From Sedimentibacter acidaminivorans (lineage in GTDB: Bacteria; Bacillota; Clostridia; Tissierellales; Sedimentibacteraceae): DNA of 64,000 bases. The position numbers were made by a program, and so were the translations under genes. Numbering within the stretch: the stretch's first letter is position 1; each line of letters starts with the position of its first letter. Shown one piece after another: positions 62,024 to 64,000 of this stretch. Where the stretch lies: the NCBI RefSeq assembly GCF_017873955.1, contig NZ_JAGGKS010000002.1, positions 248,001 to 312,000 on the forward strand, given 5' to 3'. A model generated the notes under the pieces. The model was not told the DNA's origin and searched no databases. It worked only from the letters and a program-made list of their open reading frames with translations.

Positions 62024-63307
62024 CTATATTAGTTTAGGTAAAGTATTAGCTCCGTGTGGCATTAAATATGTTTTTAAGTTTTCGCCCTTTAATTTTTTTG
62101 CTAATTCTAAAGCTTCATCTATGGTTTTAACTACAGATATATTTGCCATTGATAAATCCTCTGGATTCATAGAAGATAATAAAATCATATTAGTTTTAGA
62201 TGCAACTTCACTAACATAGTATCCTATATATTTTGCTATTGAATAATCTCTTCGCAATTCTATTTCTCTGTCCACCACATTATCAAAATCCTGTGTAATC
62301 TTTCTTATTACTTCATTTCCAAAACCATCACTGCATTCACTTAGAAGAATCATTACTCCACCATCTTTAATTGCCTCTCTAGCATTAATTACAGTTTTGA
62401 TAGTTTGGTAAAAGTTTATATCTTTTGGATATCCCCCTGCAGTTGCTATTACCATATCAGCTTTTTCGTTGATAGGTATCCCATCTATTTTATTAACTAT
62501 TTCGCAACCTTTTTCATGGGCTTTAATATAGTTTCCTGCTACAGCATGTGCAATATTTCCATTAGAATCCATAATTACATTAAACATGAAGGAAGGTTTA
62601 ACAAAGTTTACTGCCTCTAGCATGTCTTCATGTATTGGATTGTTTAATACCTTACCACTTTTAGTTTCGGGATTTGATCCACTTCCCATTTCAGGGTTTA
62701 ATGACATTGAATGGTTTTTCATTATGGTTTCATAACCAGCTATGCCAGGGAGTATAGATTTCTTTCCTCCACCCCATCCAACTAACAAATGAAAAACTAT
62801 TGCTCCGGTAATAACTATATGGTCACATTCCATAGCCATTTTATTTATCTTCACTGGAGTTCCATAGCTTGTTTCCCCAAGATATACTAAATTATCTTCA
62901 TCAGTACTTACATGATCAATAACTTTGAATCTATCTGCAAGTTTTTCTCCCAATAGCACTCTATGCTCTTCCTCACTTTGCTTTCTATGAGAGCCTGTAG
63001 CAGATATAAATATAATATCCTCGTCCCTAACTCCACCTTTATTAAGCTCTCTAACTATATAATAAAGGTAAGTACCCATCTTCTGCCAAGCTCTTGTTAT
63101 GTCAGAAATAACTAGACATACTCGTTCTCCTGGTTTAACAATTTTCGAAAGTTTTGCACTATCAATAGGATTTTCTAAAGCATCAAGTATTACCTCTTCC
63201 TCAGTTTTATTATCATCCATAGCATTACTTTCAATAATTCCAAGTAAGTTTTCATCAGGTATTTTAATTTCAACTTTTTCTCTTCCATATTTCATTTTGT
63301 AATTCAT
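62024..63307 (-). CDS. LarA-family nickel-dependent racemase/epimerase
   Basis: A 427-residue enzyme of the lactate racemase family. VISDITRAWQKMGTYLY, ISATGSHRKQSEEEHRVLL, and LLVGWGGGKKSILPGIAGY with the pincer-attaching Lys are family motifs, and two conserved histidines are present. LarA enzymes use a nickel-pincer nucleotide made by LarB, LarC and LarE, none of which is in this window. The substrate may be lactate or another 2-hydroxy acid. GGGAGG precedes the ATG at 63307. Confidence 0.88.
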   Translation of the reverse strand: MNYKMKYGREKVEIKIPDENLLGIIESNAMDDNKTEEEVILDALENPIDSAKLSKIVKPGERVCLVISDITRAWQKMGTYLYYIVRELNKGGVRDEDIIFISATGSHRKQSEEEHRVLLGEKLADRFKVIDHVSTDEDNLVYLGETSYGTPVKINKMAMECDHIVITGAIVFHLLVGWGGGKKSILPGIAGYETIMKNHSMSLNPEMGSGSNPETKSGKVLNNPIHEDMLEAVNFVKPSFMFNVIMDSNGNIAHAVAGNYIKAHEKGCEIVNKIDGIPINEKADMVIATAGGYPKDINFYQTIKTVINAREAIKDGGVMILLSECSDGFGNEVIRKITQDFDNVVDREIELRRDYSIAKYIGYYVSEVASKTNMILLSSMNPEDLSMANISVVKTIDEALELAKKLKGENLKTYLMPHGANTLPKLI

Positions 63308-63590
63308 AGGTATACTTCCTCCCTGTAATGTTTCGTATTGAAAGTTGTTAATAATATTCCAATAGTATATAAAAAATTTTATATACTAATAAATACTCTT
63401 TAATCCGATTTTTATATATCATACTACAAAATTTAAATTTACGAAACTTTATTTCTAAAAAAATTAAAAATTTTTCCAACCATCACACCTGAAATAAGTT
63501 TACATTAATATACCCATGGAGATTCGTACAATAGATATTACTATTAGATTTATGTATATCTATAAGGACATAATTTATCTGATAATCCAC

Positions 63591-64000
63591 TTATATTGTA
63601 AGTGTCATATTAAACCATTGAGCACCGCCATATGTTGATTCTGAAATGCCATTGTTTACAAAACCAAAATATTCATAGTAATGAACAAGTCTATCCTTGC
63701 AAGTCAGGATAACTCTTTTACGGCAATCAGTTCTAGCAATTTCAATATAATAATTCATTAGTTTTGCAGCAATACCTTGTCTTTGATGTTCAGGTAGAAC
63801 GTCAAGGCCAAAAACTGCTAAACTTTCACCATCTGGTATATGGTGGCTGGAATCATGATATAATGCATCATAAATAACAGGGCTATTCGTTGCACAACCA
63901 TTAATAAATCCAACTATTTCCCTGTTTTTTTCTGCTACTAAAAAAGATTCTGGAAAAGTAGCTATACGTTCCTCAATAGATTGTTTTGAAGCTGCCTCAG
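63591..64000 (-). CDS. GNAT acetyltransferase, AANAT-like (partial, N-terminus outside window)
   Basis: About 136 C-terminal residues of an N-acetyltransferase. LAVFGLDVLPEHQRQGIAAK is the acetyl-CoA-binding motif A; VILTCKDRLVHYYEYFGF is motif B. IVGFINGCATNSP is upstream. The fold matches arylalkylamine-type GNAT proteins. The stop is at 63593-63591, and the frame continues past the right edge. The 280 bases before LarA hold no gene. The acceptor amine is unknown. Confidence 0.85.
   Translation of the reverse strand, partial: EAASKQSIEERIATFPESFLVAEKNREIVGFINGCATNSPVIYDALYHDSSHHIPDGESLAVFGLDVLPEHQRQGIAAKLMNYYIEIARTDCRKRVILTCKDRLVHYYEYFGFVNNGISESTYGGAQWFNMTLTI

Overview
The window is AT-rich chromosomal DNA from a low-GC Gram-positive anaerobe of the Clostridia. 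The evidence is strong AGGAGG-type ribosome binding sites with frequent TTG/GTG starts, sigma-A promoters with 17-base spacers, a CwlD-type spore-cortex amidase, the anaerobic cobalamin pathway, clostridial DUF families, and a peptide/amino-acid catabolic gene set. No rRNA, tRNA, CRISPR array, transposase or phage gene is visible, so this reads as an ordinary chromosomal segment with an accessory-looking stretch at about 42-50 kb.

Layout. 1-8.7 kb (minus strand): the end of a peptide ABC permease, then three peptidases (PepD, M19, M24) and a signal peptidase, followed by a five-gene flavin/iron-sulfur amino- or imino-acid dehydrogenase. That dehydrogenase operon has a sigma-54 (-24/-12) promoter and an upstream palindrome. 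9.2-12 kb (plus): the potassium-uptake pair trkA-trkH. 12-25.4 kb (minus): a 13-gene anaerobic cobalamin operon behind a B12 riboswitch and terminator; it includes an alkaline-phosphatase-fold enzyme that may stand in for CobC. 25.4-31 kb: cwlD, a DUF2007 protein, glutathione peroxidase, a CBS-ACT protein, and an ECF sigma/anti-sigma operon with two membrane proteins. 31-34 kb: AraC regulator, DUF2000 and a PAS-GAF-GGDEF cyclase. 34-37 kb: a zinc-type ABC importer with its Fur-family regulator and a matching operator. 37-41 kb: radical SAM protein and a poly-N-acetylglucosamine (pgaC-pgaD-deacetylase) operon. 41-50 kb: DUF2935, MORN-repeat protein, lipoprotein serpin, methyltransferase and a run of small unknown membrane proteins with a decayed acetyltransferase. 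50-51 kb: S66 LD-carboxypeptidase. 51.3-58.7 kb (minus): a c-di-AMP riboswitch operon. 59-62 kb: unknown protein, tandem-MerR regulator and ABC exporter. 62-64 kb: LarA-family protein and a partial acetyltransferase.

The most interesting unit is the c-di-AMP (ydaO-type) riboswitch operon. One mRNA encodes an AruI-like thiamine-diphosphate 2-oxoacid decarboxylase, a HisC-like aminotransferase, a complete OpuC-type betaine importer whose ATPase carries CBS domains, and a betaine-aldehyde-type dehydrogenase. The three enzymes form a logical transaminate-decarboxylate-oxidise route from an amino acid to a one-carbon-shorter acid. From a basic amino acid this would give a zwitterion such as 4-guanidinobutyrate or 5-aminovalerate. 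The inference is an osmolyte synthesis-plus-uptake system under second-messenger control; the substrate is unknown. TrkAH in the same window is another family often tied to c-di-AMP.

Functional names come from reading motifs and family resemblance by eye; no database search or structure prediction was run.
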